A DNA stretch of 34,062 nucleotides from a virus. The position numbers were made by a program, and so were the translations under genes. Of this stretch, positions 15,165 to 22,919 are shown one piece after another. The notes under the pieces are model-generated. The model saw only the letters and a list, made by a program, of their open reading frames with translations. It did not search any database and was not told the origin of the DNA. Positions within the stretch are counted from its first letter, which is position 1. Each line of letters starts with the position of its first letter. The stretch is from the IMG/VR virus record IMGVR_UViG_3300031784_000115, positions 1-34,062 of that record. One strand, written 5' to 3'.

Positions 15165-17912
15165 TTAGCGTCTGAACAGTGGAACCAAGTTTTGCTGCAC
15201 AAATTGTGACTGACGCTCTTGGCTGTATTGGAAAGCTTGGGTAGGAACACCAGAACCAGGCTTATACACCTGAATATGAACGTGTCCAGGATCCCCTGCA
15301 CCAGTACCAGAACGTCCTGGAACGCTGTCGTGAGGGCTGTCATCACCACTCTTACCAACAGGACGACCACGAGTGATTTGATCACCAGCCTTCCAGTACA
15401 ACTGAGCTAGGTGAGCAATACGCACCCGATCACCTTTGTTGTAACCAGGACCAGCACTAGCAGCTTCAATAATGATGCTGTTACCAAAACCACCGTCACG
15501 ACCAGCAAAGATCACACGACCGCTAATAGGTGCTGGAACGTTGTTTGCAATCTGACCGTTTTGACGGACAAGGGTGAAATCAATAGCTCGGTTTTGACTA
15601 TGACCGTGGTGCCAGTTAGTAACACGAATACCTACATCGCTAGGTTGCGTACCAGTAGCAGCACTTACAGGCCGTACAGAAGCTTCAATCTGCTTTGCAC
15701 GCTGCTTTAGGTTTGGAGGTAGAAACTCATTACCGTAATAAGTCTTAAGCTGACGTTCGACAATCTCAGACACAGGGATCTTACCTTGGAACGCAGTGCG
15801 GCTGAGGTTGTTAAGAGACTGTCTAACAGCCTGACTGAGGCTACTCAAATCACCAGTAATAGCAGCTTTATTCAGCTCACCAATCTCAACGTCGTTAAAG
15901 AACATCTGACTGTTGAGAGCGCTGCGAGCAAGGTTAGGATTTCTGCCGTAGGTGCTAGAAGCAGCAGCAGACCAAGCAGCACGGTTATCGGTATCTTTAA
16001 TGTCGATTACCCAACGACCGTTTGAGTCTTTACGGGAGCTACCAAGAGCTGGTGCAGAAGCTTTAGTACCAAGCTTGCCGTACTCAGTAACGTTGTAATA
16101 ACGGTCAACGTCGTTGTACTCAGGACGAGCGTAAAAATCTGTTTGAGCCCTTTTAAGGATCTCAAGCTGCACTGTGGGGTCGTTGATATCTTTACCAGCA
16201 GCACGAGCACGGTTGATCTCACGAGTTAGGTAAGGACCAGCTTCTGCGTTAAGACGTTGCTTAGCTTCAAGAACGGCTTGATTAAGGAAAGCTTTCTTTT
16301 GTTTAGGTACTTCACCTTTCTCCTTATCCATTGCTTTGATCTGAGGATCCTGCATAAAGGACCCTTTAAGACCTTTTGTTAGCTCTTCAAGTAGTGTCTT
16401 TTGAACACGACTACCAGCAGCACGATCAGCAGCGTTGTCCTTGCGGCGAGCGTTATCAAATAGTTCAAGAGCAGTTACATACAGATTGGTGCCTTGAAGT
16501 TGCTCACGAAGATCAGCAGGCATCTCCGTTACACCTCCTTCAATAAGATCCTTTGCTCGGCCTAATAGTATTGAACCTTGTTCAGGAGTTAGCTGTCGTT
16601 GAGAGAACTTGTATTGATCCCTAATCAGATCCACAGCGCCTTGGTACGACATACCTTGAGGCAGGTAGCCACGGCGAGATTGCTCAAGAGCAAAAGCTTC
16701 CTCTTCCCTAATACGCTGAATGATCTGAGCGTCAGTAGCGTTAGGGTTTTCTATCCACCACAGCGTTGAACGGTCTTTAATAGTACGAGTGAACTCACGC
16801 TGCTGACGTTGGATACCACGTTCAATAGAACCTTCACGCAGCTCCTCACGTTTGGTAGCTCGGTCTACAGCACCCTCGATAACAGAGCGGAGATTACGAC
16901 CTTTACTATCACGCAAATCTGTCAGCTTGACTCCATCTACAGTCAGCTCTCCAAGACTGCGGAGCATATTGTATGCGTTGTAGGTAGAGCCAATATCGTT
17001 CAGCTGATCGCCATTTACATCAAGGAAAACAGCGTCTTTATCAAACAGCTCAAACAACGCATCAGTGGCTTGCTGTTTGCCGTATCCATTCTTATTGATT
17101 AGCCAATCCCGCATATCCAGCACACCTGCTTTGAGCAGATCAGAACTGAACTCAGTAGTACCTTCTGCTTTATTGAACTGAGCACCAAGCCTCCACCTAC
17201 CAAGAAGGATCTCAGCACCAGTTTGTTTGATGGTACGTTCTTTACGCTCAAATACTTTGTTGGCTACATCAGCTTTGATATCAGCTTGAGTAGCAGCCAT
17301 CAAAGGATCAATCTTGGCTGCTTTAAAAGCTTCAGGAATATCTGAATACTGAGCCAGGATCTGTTGAGCTTTCCTAGTCAGTACAGCAGCACGCTCTGCA
17401 GGATCATCAATCTCAGCAATTGTTCCAGCTTGAGATTTAGCCCAAGCGGCTAGTTCAACAGCAGCTTGCTGTCCAGCGTTAGTTGCTTTGGTGTCGTAAT
17501 AGAAGAAGTTAACCCAAGGGTTACTAAGGCGTGTCTGACGGGCTAGTTCTTCATCACCCTTAGCCTGGAGAACCTTGATATCCTTAGCGTTCTCTTCAGT
17601 ATCAAATAGTGCTGTAGCTTCTTGCTCCAGCAGTTGTTTTGCTTGACGCCGCTTGTCTTCCTTATAGCGTTCAAACAATAAACCTTGAACGCCTTGGAAT
17701 AACCCCTTCTCACCAAGGAACGCTTCAATGCTTTTAAGGCCTTGTTCAGTTTTGGTATCTGGCTGGAACTGACGGCTATACATCAGCTGTCCGCCAAGCT
17801 GTTGAGGCTCTTGAGCAGGCTGTGCAGGTGCTGCAGGGCGTACAGGAGCCTCAGGAGTAGCGACTAGATCACGGACCTGACGCTGAGGGGTAATACCAAA
17901 ACTACTTGTCAT
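15165..17912 (-). CDS. Internal virion protein (T7 gp15-like) with C-terminal M23 peptidase-like domain
   Basis: A 915-residue protein in the gp15 position of the T7 core. Residues 1-760 are mainly helical with Gln/Arg/Ala-rich stretches and the phrase NPWVNFFYYDTKAT; its N-terminus is Pro/Ala-rich. Residues about 760-890 form an M23 (LytM-like) metallopeptidase domain: NRAIDF (Asp778), APISGRVIFAG, FGNSIIIE, RIAHLAQLYWKAGD with His834, and GHVHIQVYK with His877 and His879. The first zinc ligand, normally His four residues before the Asp, reads Asn774, so activity is uncertain; His771 is nearby. Such a domain could open the peptidoglycan during DNA entry. The ATG overlaps the gp14-like stop as TAATG. 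Confidence 0.82.
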   Translation of the reverse strand: MTSSFGITPQRQVRDLVATPEAPVRPAAPAQPAQEPQQLGGQLMYSRQFQPDTKTEQGLKSIEAFLGEKGLFQGVQGLLFERYKEDKRRQAKQLLEQEATALFDTEENAKDIKVLQAKGDEELARQTRLSNPWVNFFYYDTKATNAGQQAAVELAAWAKSQAGTIAEIDDPAERAAVLTRKAQQILAQYSDIPEAFKAAKIDPLMAATQADIKADVANKVFERKERTIKQTGAEILLGRWRLGAQFNKAEGTTEFSSDLLKAGVLDMRDWLINKNGYGKQQATDALFELFDKDAVFLDVNGDQLNDIGSTYNAYNMLRSLGELTVDGVKLTDLRDSKGRNLRSVIEGAVDRATKREELREGSIERGIQRQQREFTRTIKDRSTLWWIENPNATDAQIIQRIREEEAFALEQSRRGYLPQGMSYQGAVDLIRDQYKFSQRQLTPEQGSILLGRAKDLIEGGVTEMPADLREQLQGTNLYVTALELFDNARRKDNAADRAAGSRVQKTLLEELTKGLKGSFMQDPQIKAMDKEKGEVPKQKKAFLNQAVLEAKQRLNAEAGPYLTREINRARAAGKDINDPTVQLEILKRAQTDFYARPEYNDVDRYYNVTEYGKLGTKASAPALGSSRKDSNGRWVIDIKDTDNRAAWSAAASSTYGRNPNLARSALNSQMFFNDVEIGELNKAAITGDLSSLSQAVRQSLNNLSRTAFQGKIPVSEIVERQLKTYYGNEFLPPNLKQRAKQIEASVRPVSAATGTQPSDVGIRVTNWHHGHSQNRAIDFTLVRQNGQIANNVPAPISGRVIFAGRDGGFGNSIIIEAASAGPGYNKGDRVRIAHLAQLYWKAGDQITRGRPVGKSGDDSPHDSVPGRSGTGAGDPGHVHIQVYKPGSGVPTQAFQYSQERQSQFVQQNLVPLFRR

Positions 17913-18790
17913 TATTCTTGAGGAGTTTGAAAGGTGTTGCCAAGGTCTGCGTTAAAAACTGATTGACCAGCTGCTTTAGCTGATGAGTAGAACGATTTTG
18001 GAACTACTTCTTTAGGAGCTTCAGGAAGCATTGACTTGTAGTTCTGATACGCATTAAACGCTGATGTTGCTATCTGCATCGTAAGCGCTGTAGGTGAAGG
18101 CCCACTAATAGCAGCAGGCTGTACCGCAGTAATAGGCAGCGGAGCCAGCGGTTTAATCGGATCAGCAATCGGTTGAGGAGTGTAATACTGAACCTGATTT
18201 GAAGTGTTCTCCCGAGCTACGTTGGCAGCCTCAGCCATCCGTAACTTGTCTGCAACTCTGAAATTACGAGTGATTTGACGGTTACTTAGGTTAGCTAGGT
18301 ACTGCTGGTTGTATTGGTTTTGAAGGCGTTGAACAGTTCTACCAACCTGACCGCCAGCTGCTTTCTTAGCTCCAGCAGCAATGGTCTGAGCACGAATGTT
18401 TTCAAGATCAATCGTGTCCTTTGCTTCCTCTTCGTAGAACCGACCCTCAATATCAGCAAGCTGCCGTTCAAAGTTTTTAGTAGCAGCAGTAGCTACAGCA
18501 CCTTTGTAAGTGGCTTGTTGTTCGGCTAGTTGTTGTTCGTACTGACGACGCTTCTCAACGTAATCAGTTTCCCGATACCAAGCGTTTAGTTGGTATTCGT
18601 AGTTCCTGTAGTTTTCTTGGTTTTGAGCTGCATACTGAGTCCAGAACTGCCTCTGAGCTTCTGCTGTTGCACGTTTGGCTTCAGCAGCTTGGAATTGATA
18701 GCCAGCATAAGCAGTGAAGCTTTCTGCAGCAAACTGACCAATACTCGCAATCGCAGGGAAAGAAAAGATACTTTCTTTAGGTTGAACCAT
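17912..18790 (-). CDS. Internal virion protein (T7 gp14-like)
   Basis: A 292-residue protein, first of the three internal core genes and directly after tail tubular B, matching T7 gene 14 by synteny (T7 gp14 is 196 residues). The first 35 residues are moderately hydrophobic (FPAIASIGQFAAESFTAYAG), then a long Gln/Glu/Arg-rich helical region with coiled-coil character runs to about residue 185. The C-terminal third is Pro/Ala-rich. In T7 this protein is ejected first and inserts in the outer membrane. The sequence alone would not prove the identity; gene order does most of the work. Start and stop both overlap neighbours as TAATG. Confidence 0.72.
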   Translation of the reverse strand: MVQPKESIFSFPAIASIGQFAAESFTAYAGYQFQAAEAKRATAEAQRQFWTQYAAQNQENYRNYEYQLNAWYRETDYVEKRRQYEQQLAEQQATYKGAVATAATKNFERQLADIEGRFYEEEAKDTIDLENIRAQTIAAGAKKAAGGQVGRTVQRLQNQYNQQYLANLSNRQITRNFRVADKLRMAEAANVARENTSNQVQYYTPQPIADPIKPLAPLPITAVQPAAISGPSPTALTMQIATSAFNAYQNYKSMLPEAPKEVVPKSFYSSAKAAGQSVFNADLGNTFQTPQE

Positions 18791-21700
18791 TAGCCGTACT
18801 TCCTAGCAACATCAAAGTACAGACCAGTCCATTCAAGAGCGATGAACTTAGCCTGGTCTATGCTGTCGTTCACTAGCTCCACTGTAACTTGGTCGTTCTT
18901 GCTTTGAATATAAGCACGGAATTTAGCTTCTTCAAAAGCTTCCTCCTCGCTAACCACAATGTTTCCGTTTAGCGGATCCCTACGATCAAACTCATAGGTA
19001 ATCGTGTCTCGATGCTTAGGAGTCACTTCAATCGTGAAATACCTTGCATCGTTGTAATAAACATCAACATATCGAAGCTGCAAGCGGCCAGTACGATTAC
19101 CAATAAAAGTGTTATCCGTTGCTGTTCTGCTGTAAGGCATGAGCTGAGGCGGCTGAAACTTGAACGTAAACTTCTCGCCAAAAACCCAAGAGCTACCTGA
19201 GAAATCCCCAAGGCTATCGCAAACAAAACTAGTAACACCAGCTGGAACGTTGTTAGCCACGATCCAACGCTTTTCTGATTCAGAGGCATCTGTACTGTCC
19301 TGTTTGATGATTACAAGCTGACTAGGGTTAACAGTGCGGTAAGGCAGCGTAACTGTAGTTTTGTTAGTACCAGCGTCATAGCTAAAGCTTGCAGTACCAA
19401 CGTCAGTCGTAATAGAACTAGAGATCTGACGATCCAGCAGGAACAGATCAAGACTGTCCTGAGGAGGTCTAGAGGCGTTTACACCTTCGATGTAATACTC
19501 AGTGTTAGCACCGTTTACATAGCTCACCAGCTTGAACAGAGTACCCTCTACAAAGTCACACCAGTAAATCTGCTTGTTAGGGAAGACCCATTTATGCCAA
19601 GCATTTTGACGGTTGGTTAAAGAGCCTCCAGAAGCCTCCCAGAAGAACTGATACACATACAGAGCTGTGGGCTCATCGCTGCTAAGGGCAACTAGATACT
19701 GGTCTGTACGGCTTACAGCAAGGGAATCAATGTTTTTAGGAATGTACTTAGGTACAGTTTCAGTAATTACAGCTGTTTGACCGAGGTTAATACCAACCGT
19801 TCTGTCAGTCGTAATGAACGTATGGAAACCAGTGAAGTCACCCTCTTTAACAGGGAACAGCACCTGAGGTCCAACCTGTTCAGGCTTGACGTTTGGCTCC
19901 ATACTGATGGAGCTGATACGACCTACAGAAGCTGTGTCAGGACTGAACGTTACGTTGTCACCAGAGTACAGACGGAACTGGTTTTCACTAGAGAACAGAA
20001 CAAGTTCATCCTGCTGCTGCAAGGCGTAGTTAAGAACAGCAACATCGTTACTGACAGCGGTCAAGTCAATAGGATCGCTATCGAGAACTTGAAGAGCTGA
20101 TTGCTGCCAGAAGTTGTAATACGAACCAGATTCACTCAGGATGACATTTTCACCAGATATGAAACCTAGGCGGTTCTTGAAAAACACAATGTCGTTAATG
20201 GTGTAGCCAACAAACGACGGACCAGGAAGTTCATCCTCATCACCAGCCAAACGACGTTCCCACCCTGGAAGATCAATCGAAACAGCACCATCTGTATAGG
20301 TAGTTCCACTAAAAGGTTGGAACGTAAACCGCACAAGACCACTAGCGTTTCTGTAATAGATAAACGCATGAGGCATTGTGTTGTCGTCTAGAAGCCCTCT
20401 AGTACCCCAACCAGCTGTTTCTTCCCACACACCACGACCAAACGTACCTGCTGTGGTGGTGTTCTCAGCGTTAAAGGTCAGGTAATACGAGCTTTGATCT
20501 GAAGACCCATCAGGAGCTACAAGCACCGTATAGCCTTCCCAAGAGGCGCTAGGTAGCTCTGTGATACTGGTTACCTGATTAGAGAACGCAGACATCAAAG
20601 TGTTACCACGGGCATCCGAAGCAATGATGCTTTTGATATAGCGAGAAGAGCTGACAAGACCAATCAGGATCTGAGAGCCTTTAACTTCAAACGTCAGCTT
20701 GTTGTTGATATCAGTGTTATCAAGACCATCCCCAAGGGTCAGCGTAATAGTACCGTTATTTGTTGCGTTAACTAAAGTTCCAGCTTCGTTAACCAACGTA
20801 AAGGACAAAGCAGTTGTATTTACAGTTCCAACAAAAGTGTTTGCTGGGATATGTGTTCCAGTAACCAGTTCACCTGGAAAGACCCTTTTGATGTCAGCAG
20901 CAGTGACACTAGTAACTGTTGAGCTACCTGTTGTAGTTGTGCCAGTAATAGTTTCAGTAAAATTAACCAGACGAGCAGCAATATCCTCTGAACTAACAAC
21001 GTTTGCGTTGCCACTGCTGTCAGTAAGAGATGGCGTCAAATAATGACCAACGATTACATCACCATCGTCTAGCTCAACACGAACCTCATACATCGTGTCG
21101 TAATCAACCAGTTTCACCCATACCTGAGCTTTGGTTGGTTGATACGCAGAGCTAATTACCCCGACGTTATAACTAGTCAGCGTTTCAGAAGCGTCGTAAG
21201 CAGTGTCTTTTTGGGTATTAGTGATAAATACATAATCCTGAAACGAGGTAGCCCTAAAGCGGTCACGAGCTCTTCCGCTACCACGCAGGTATTCAAGATT
21301 TGTAGAAGTGATGTTTGCAAACACCTGTTCAACAGGGACCACTTCAGGCAGGATCCCACTGATTGGTTCAACGTTTGCAATGCCAGTTACAAAGGTTTGA
21401 CTGGCTTGGATCGTAAGGGTTACGCCAGTAGTAGTGGCTGTAGCGTTCTTACTTAAAGTAATCTGACTGGCACTGACGTTGTAATCAACAATTGTCGTAC
21501 CAGCAGGGATACCAGCACCAGTTACACCAGCTCCAATAAAGATATCTGTCATGGAGCTGACAGATGTAACTACTGCTGAGCCGTTAGTAATGTTGCCAGT
21601 ACGACTAACGGTACGGCTATCGTCAGCAACAATGATGATAAAACGCTCTGTACTACTGCGGTTGTAAACAAAGAGCCAAGCTTCATTCCACTTGATCGGA

Positions 21701-21909
21701 TTAACAAGAGTCAAACCACCAGCGTTCTTGGTAAGCGTATCAATACGCTTTACAGGCACAGAACCAAGACGCTTTTTAAGACCCTCTACAAGGTCACAGT
21801 TGCCGTTCTCAAGAACTTTTGCAAAACCAGGCAGCACAAAACTAGTAGCTTGCTGGTTTACACCTTTATTCAGTGGGCCAATAATTTGGCTAAAAAGTTC
21901 TCGTGACAT
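18790..21909 (-). CDS. Tail tubular protein B, nozzle (T7 gp12-like)
   Basis: A 1039-residue nozzle protein, longer than T7 gp12 (794). The start (LFSQIIGPLNKGVNQQATSF) and phrases such as KNRLGFISGENVILSESGSY and YRTVNPSQLVIIKQDS are typical of podoviral tail tubular B proteins. Two related insert domains explain part of the extra length: residues about 104-168 (GSAVVTSV, GAGIPAGTTIV, ATTTGVTLTI) and about 322-392 (GSSTVTSV, GTHIPANTFV, NNGTITLTL). Such beta modules decorate many phage structural proteins. The ATG overlaps the tail tubular A stop (TGATG). It forms the distal part of the tail and likely carries the fibres. Confidence 0.88.
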   Translation of the reverse strand: MSRELFSQIIGPLNKGVNQQATSFVLPGFAKVLENGNCDLVEGLKKRLGSVPVKRIDTLTKNAGGLTLVNPIKWNEAWLFVYNRSSTERFIIIVADDSRTVSRTGNITNGSAVVTSVSSMTDIFIGAGVTGAGIPAGTTIVDYNVSASQITLSKNATATTTGVTLTIQASQTFVTGIANVEPISGILPEVVPVEQVFANITSTNLEYLRGSGRARDRFRATSFQDYVFITNTQKDTAYDASETLTSYNVGVISSAYQPTKAQVWVKLVDYDTMYEVRVELDDGDVIVGHYLTPSLTDSSGNANVVSSEDIAARLVNFTETITGTTTTGSSTVTSVTAADIKRVFPGELVTGTHIPANTFVGTVNTTALSFTLVNEAGTLVNATNNGTITLTLGDGLDNTDINNKLTFEVKGSQILIGLVSSSRYIKSIIASDARGNTLMSAFSNQVTSITELPSASWEGYTVLVAPDGSSDQSSYYLTFNAENTTTAGTFGRGVWEETAGWGTRGLLDDNTMPHAFIYYRNASGLVRFTFQPFSGTTYTDGAVSIDLPGWERRLAGDEDELPGPSFVGYTINDIVFFKNRLGFISGENVILSESGSYYNFWQQSALQVLDSDPIDLTAVSNDVAVLNYALQQQDELVLFSSENQFRLYSGDNVTFSPDTASVGRISSISMEPNVKPEQVGPQVLFPVKEGDFTGFHTFITTDRTVGINLGQTAVITETVPKYIPKNIDSLAVSRTDQYLVALSSDEPTALYVYQFFWEASGGSLTNRQNAWHKWVFPNKQIYWCDFVEGTLFKLVSYVNGANTEYYIEGVNASRPPQDSLDLFLLDRQISSSITTDVGTASFSYDAGTNKTTVTLPYRTVNPSQLVIIKQDSTDASESEKRWIVANNVPAGVTSFVCDSLGDFSGSSWVFGEKFTFKFQPPQLMPYSRTATDNTFIGNRTGRLQLRYVDVYYNDARYFTIEVTPKHRDTITYEFDRRDPLNGNIVVSEEEAFEEAKFRAYIQSKNDQVTVELVNDSIDQAKFIALEWTGLYFDVARKYG

Positions 21910-22547
21910 CAGCGATCAAGGATATCAGGACCAAAAGTAGTAATCACACGACCGCCATACATATCATCAGGACCGCTGATGAAGTTGTAGTTACCAGCCA
22001 TGTCCTCAGTACGCTTCAAAATTTGAAGAGCGTTTTGTTCGTCTTGTGATGTATAAGCTTCAAGACTAGAGGAAGTCACAGCACGGTTAGCAAACATCCT
22101 ACCGGCTCGGATCATAATGTACCGTTTGCCAGTTTCTGGGATGCTGTCCCAATCCAACTCTTCGACAATCTCAGCAACTAGATCGCTGGTATTACCAACC
22201 GTAGCTACACCCAGACTGCCCCTCAAATCGTATGTATTCTTAGCGCGATCAAAAAGCCGCAGACCACGAAGAACAAACCTTTGAGACGGATACAGCAGCG
22301 GATTAAACCGTACAGCCAGGGTGTTGCTAGGAAGTTGTGATTGACCTGTAGAAGCGTCCAGAGGAATGGAGTCATACAGCATCGTGTTCCAAGACCAACC
22401 AGCACCTTGAACCTCTCGGCTCACTTCATCCAAGGTGCGTTCTGCGAGAGCTACATCGCCCACTAGAGGGGGGTTAAGGGAGTTAACAGGAGCTTCGCCA
22501 ATGATTGCTAGCAGCGTATTAACTGCACTGAGCTTTGAAGTCGCCAA
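21909..22547 (-). CDS. Tail tubular protein A, adaptor (T7 gp11-like)
   Basis: A 212-residue adaptor that links portal and nozzle. Family phrases include LSAVNTLLAIIGEAPVNSL, ERTLDEVSREVQGAGWSWNT and MIRAGRMFANRAV. The start is a TTG, chosen because GGAGGA lies 5 bases upstream and the protein then begins with the expected MATSKLSAVN. That ribosome-binding site lies inside the last codons of the inserted homing-endonuclease-like gene, and the two genes overlap by 29 bases. The gene is intact. It is first of the tail module after the capsid terminator. Confidence 0.9.
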   Translation of the reverse strand: MATSKLSAVNTLLAIIGEAPVNSLNPPLVGDVALAERTLDEVSREVQGAGWSWNTMLYDSIPLDASTGQSQLPSNTLAVRFNPLLYPSQRFVLRGLRLFDRAKNTYDLRGSLGVATVGNTSDLVAEIVEELDWDSIPETGKRYIMIRAGRMFANRAVTSSSLEAYTSQDEQNALQILKRTEDMAGNYNFISGPDDMYGGRVITTFGPDILDR

Positions 22548-22866
22548 GGAATTCCTCCATTTTTAAACGGCGACGCTCGCCCATATATGGCAGTAGAGCG
22601 TCCACAATTTCTTTCACTTTAGCTTGACGGCTTACTTGAGCTACATATAAGTCTTTCCACTTTGGATTTTTGTGAGCACGAGGTTTGAATTTAACTTGAA
22701 GATCAAAGATATTTGCAAAACGTTCGACAATATCTTTGTCTGTCATTTCAATACCAATTCGCCATGAATTGTTTTTGTAACCTCCATGTCCAGCTTTACC
22801 AGCAATGCAAATGTAACCTTCGCCTTCAAACAAACCAGCAGCCCAAGTAAGTTCGCAATAAGACAT
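22519..22866 (-). CDS. LAGLIDADG-type homing endonuclease-like protein
   Basis: A free-standing 115-residue protein with one LAGLIDADG-like motif, LTWAAGLFEGEGYI (6-19), followed by the family pattern WRIGIEMTDKDIVERFANIF and a C-terminal LLPYMGERRRLKMEEF. One motif implies that it works as a homodimer. Such proteins cut an unoccupied site in related phages and spread by repair. It sits between the capsid and tail tubular A genes. Its ATG directly follows the terminator T-run, and its 3' end overlaps tail tubular A. No ribosome-binding site is visible, so expression may depend on read-through. It resembles free-standing genes that invade intergenic phage DNA; no intron is indicated because both neighbours are intact. 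Confidence 0.85.
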   Translation of the reverse strand: MSYCELTWAAGLFEGEGYICIAGKAGHGGYKNNSWRIGIEMTDKDIVERFANIFDLQVKFKPRAHKNPKWKDLYVAQVSRQAKVKEIVDALLPYMGERRRLKMEEFLGDFKAQCS

Positions 22867-22891
22867 AAAAAAGGGGCCATAAGACCCCTTT
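22867..22891 (-). terminator. Rho-independent terminator after the capsid gene
   Basis: On the minus strand the sequence reads AAAGGGGTC, a TTAT loop, then GGCCCCTTT with further T residues (six T in all). The stem is 9 pairs including one T-G wobble. It lies about 30 bases past the capsid stop codon and directly abuts the ATG of the homing-endonuclease-like gene. T7 has its late terminator at the same place, after gene 10. A partial terminator here would keep capsid mRNA abundant relative to tail genes. Confidence 0.82.
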
Positions 22892-22896
22892 AATAT

Positions 22897-22914
22897 ATCC
22901 TTATTAATAAGGAT
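22897..22914. repeat. Perfect 18-bp palindrome between capsid stop and terminator
   Basis: The sequence ATCCTTATTAATAAGGAT equals its own reverse complement. It starts a few bases past the capsid stop codon and is followed by the terminator hairpin, so the capsid transcript would end with two tandem hairpins. It might protect the mRNA 3' end or be a protein or nuclease recognition site. Its A+T content makes the RNA hairpin weak. Confidence 0.7.
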
Positions 22915-22919
22915 TATAC

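Noticed and set aside
22914-22919. TATAAT on the minus strand just after the capsid stop, as a possible -10 promoter box
   Set aside because: There is no acceptable -35 element at 16-18 bases, and it overlaps the edge of an A+T-rich palindrome, where such a match is unsurprising.
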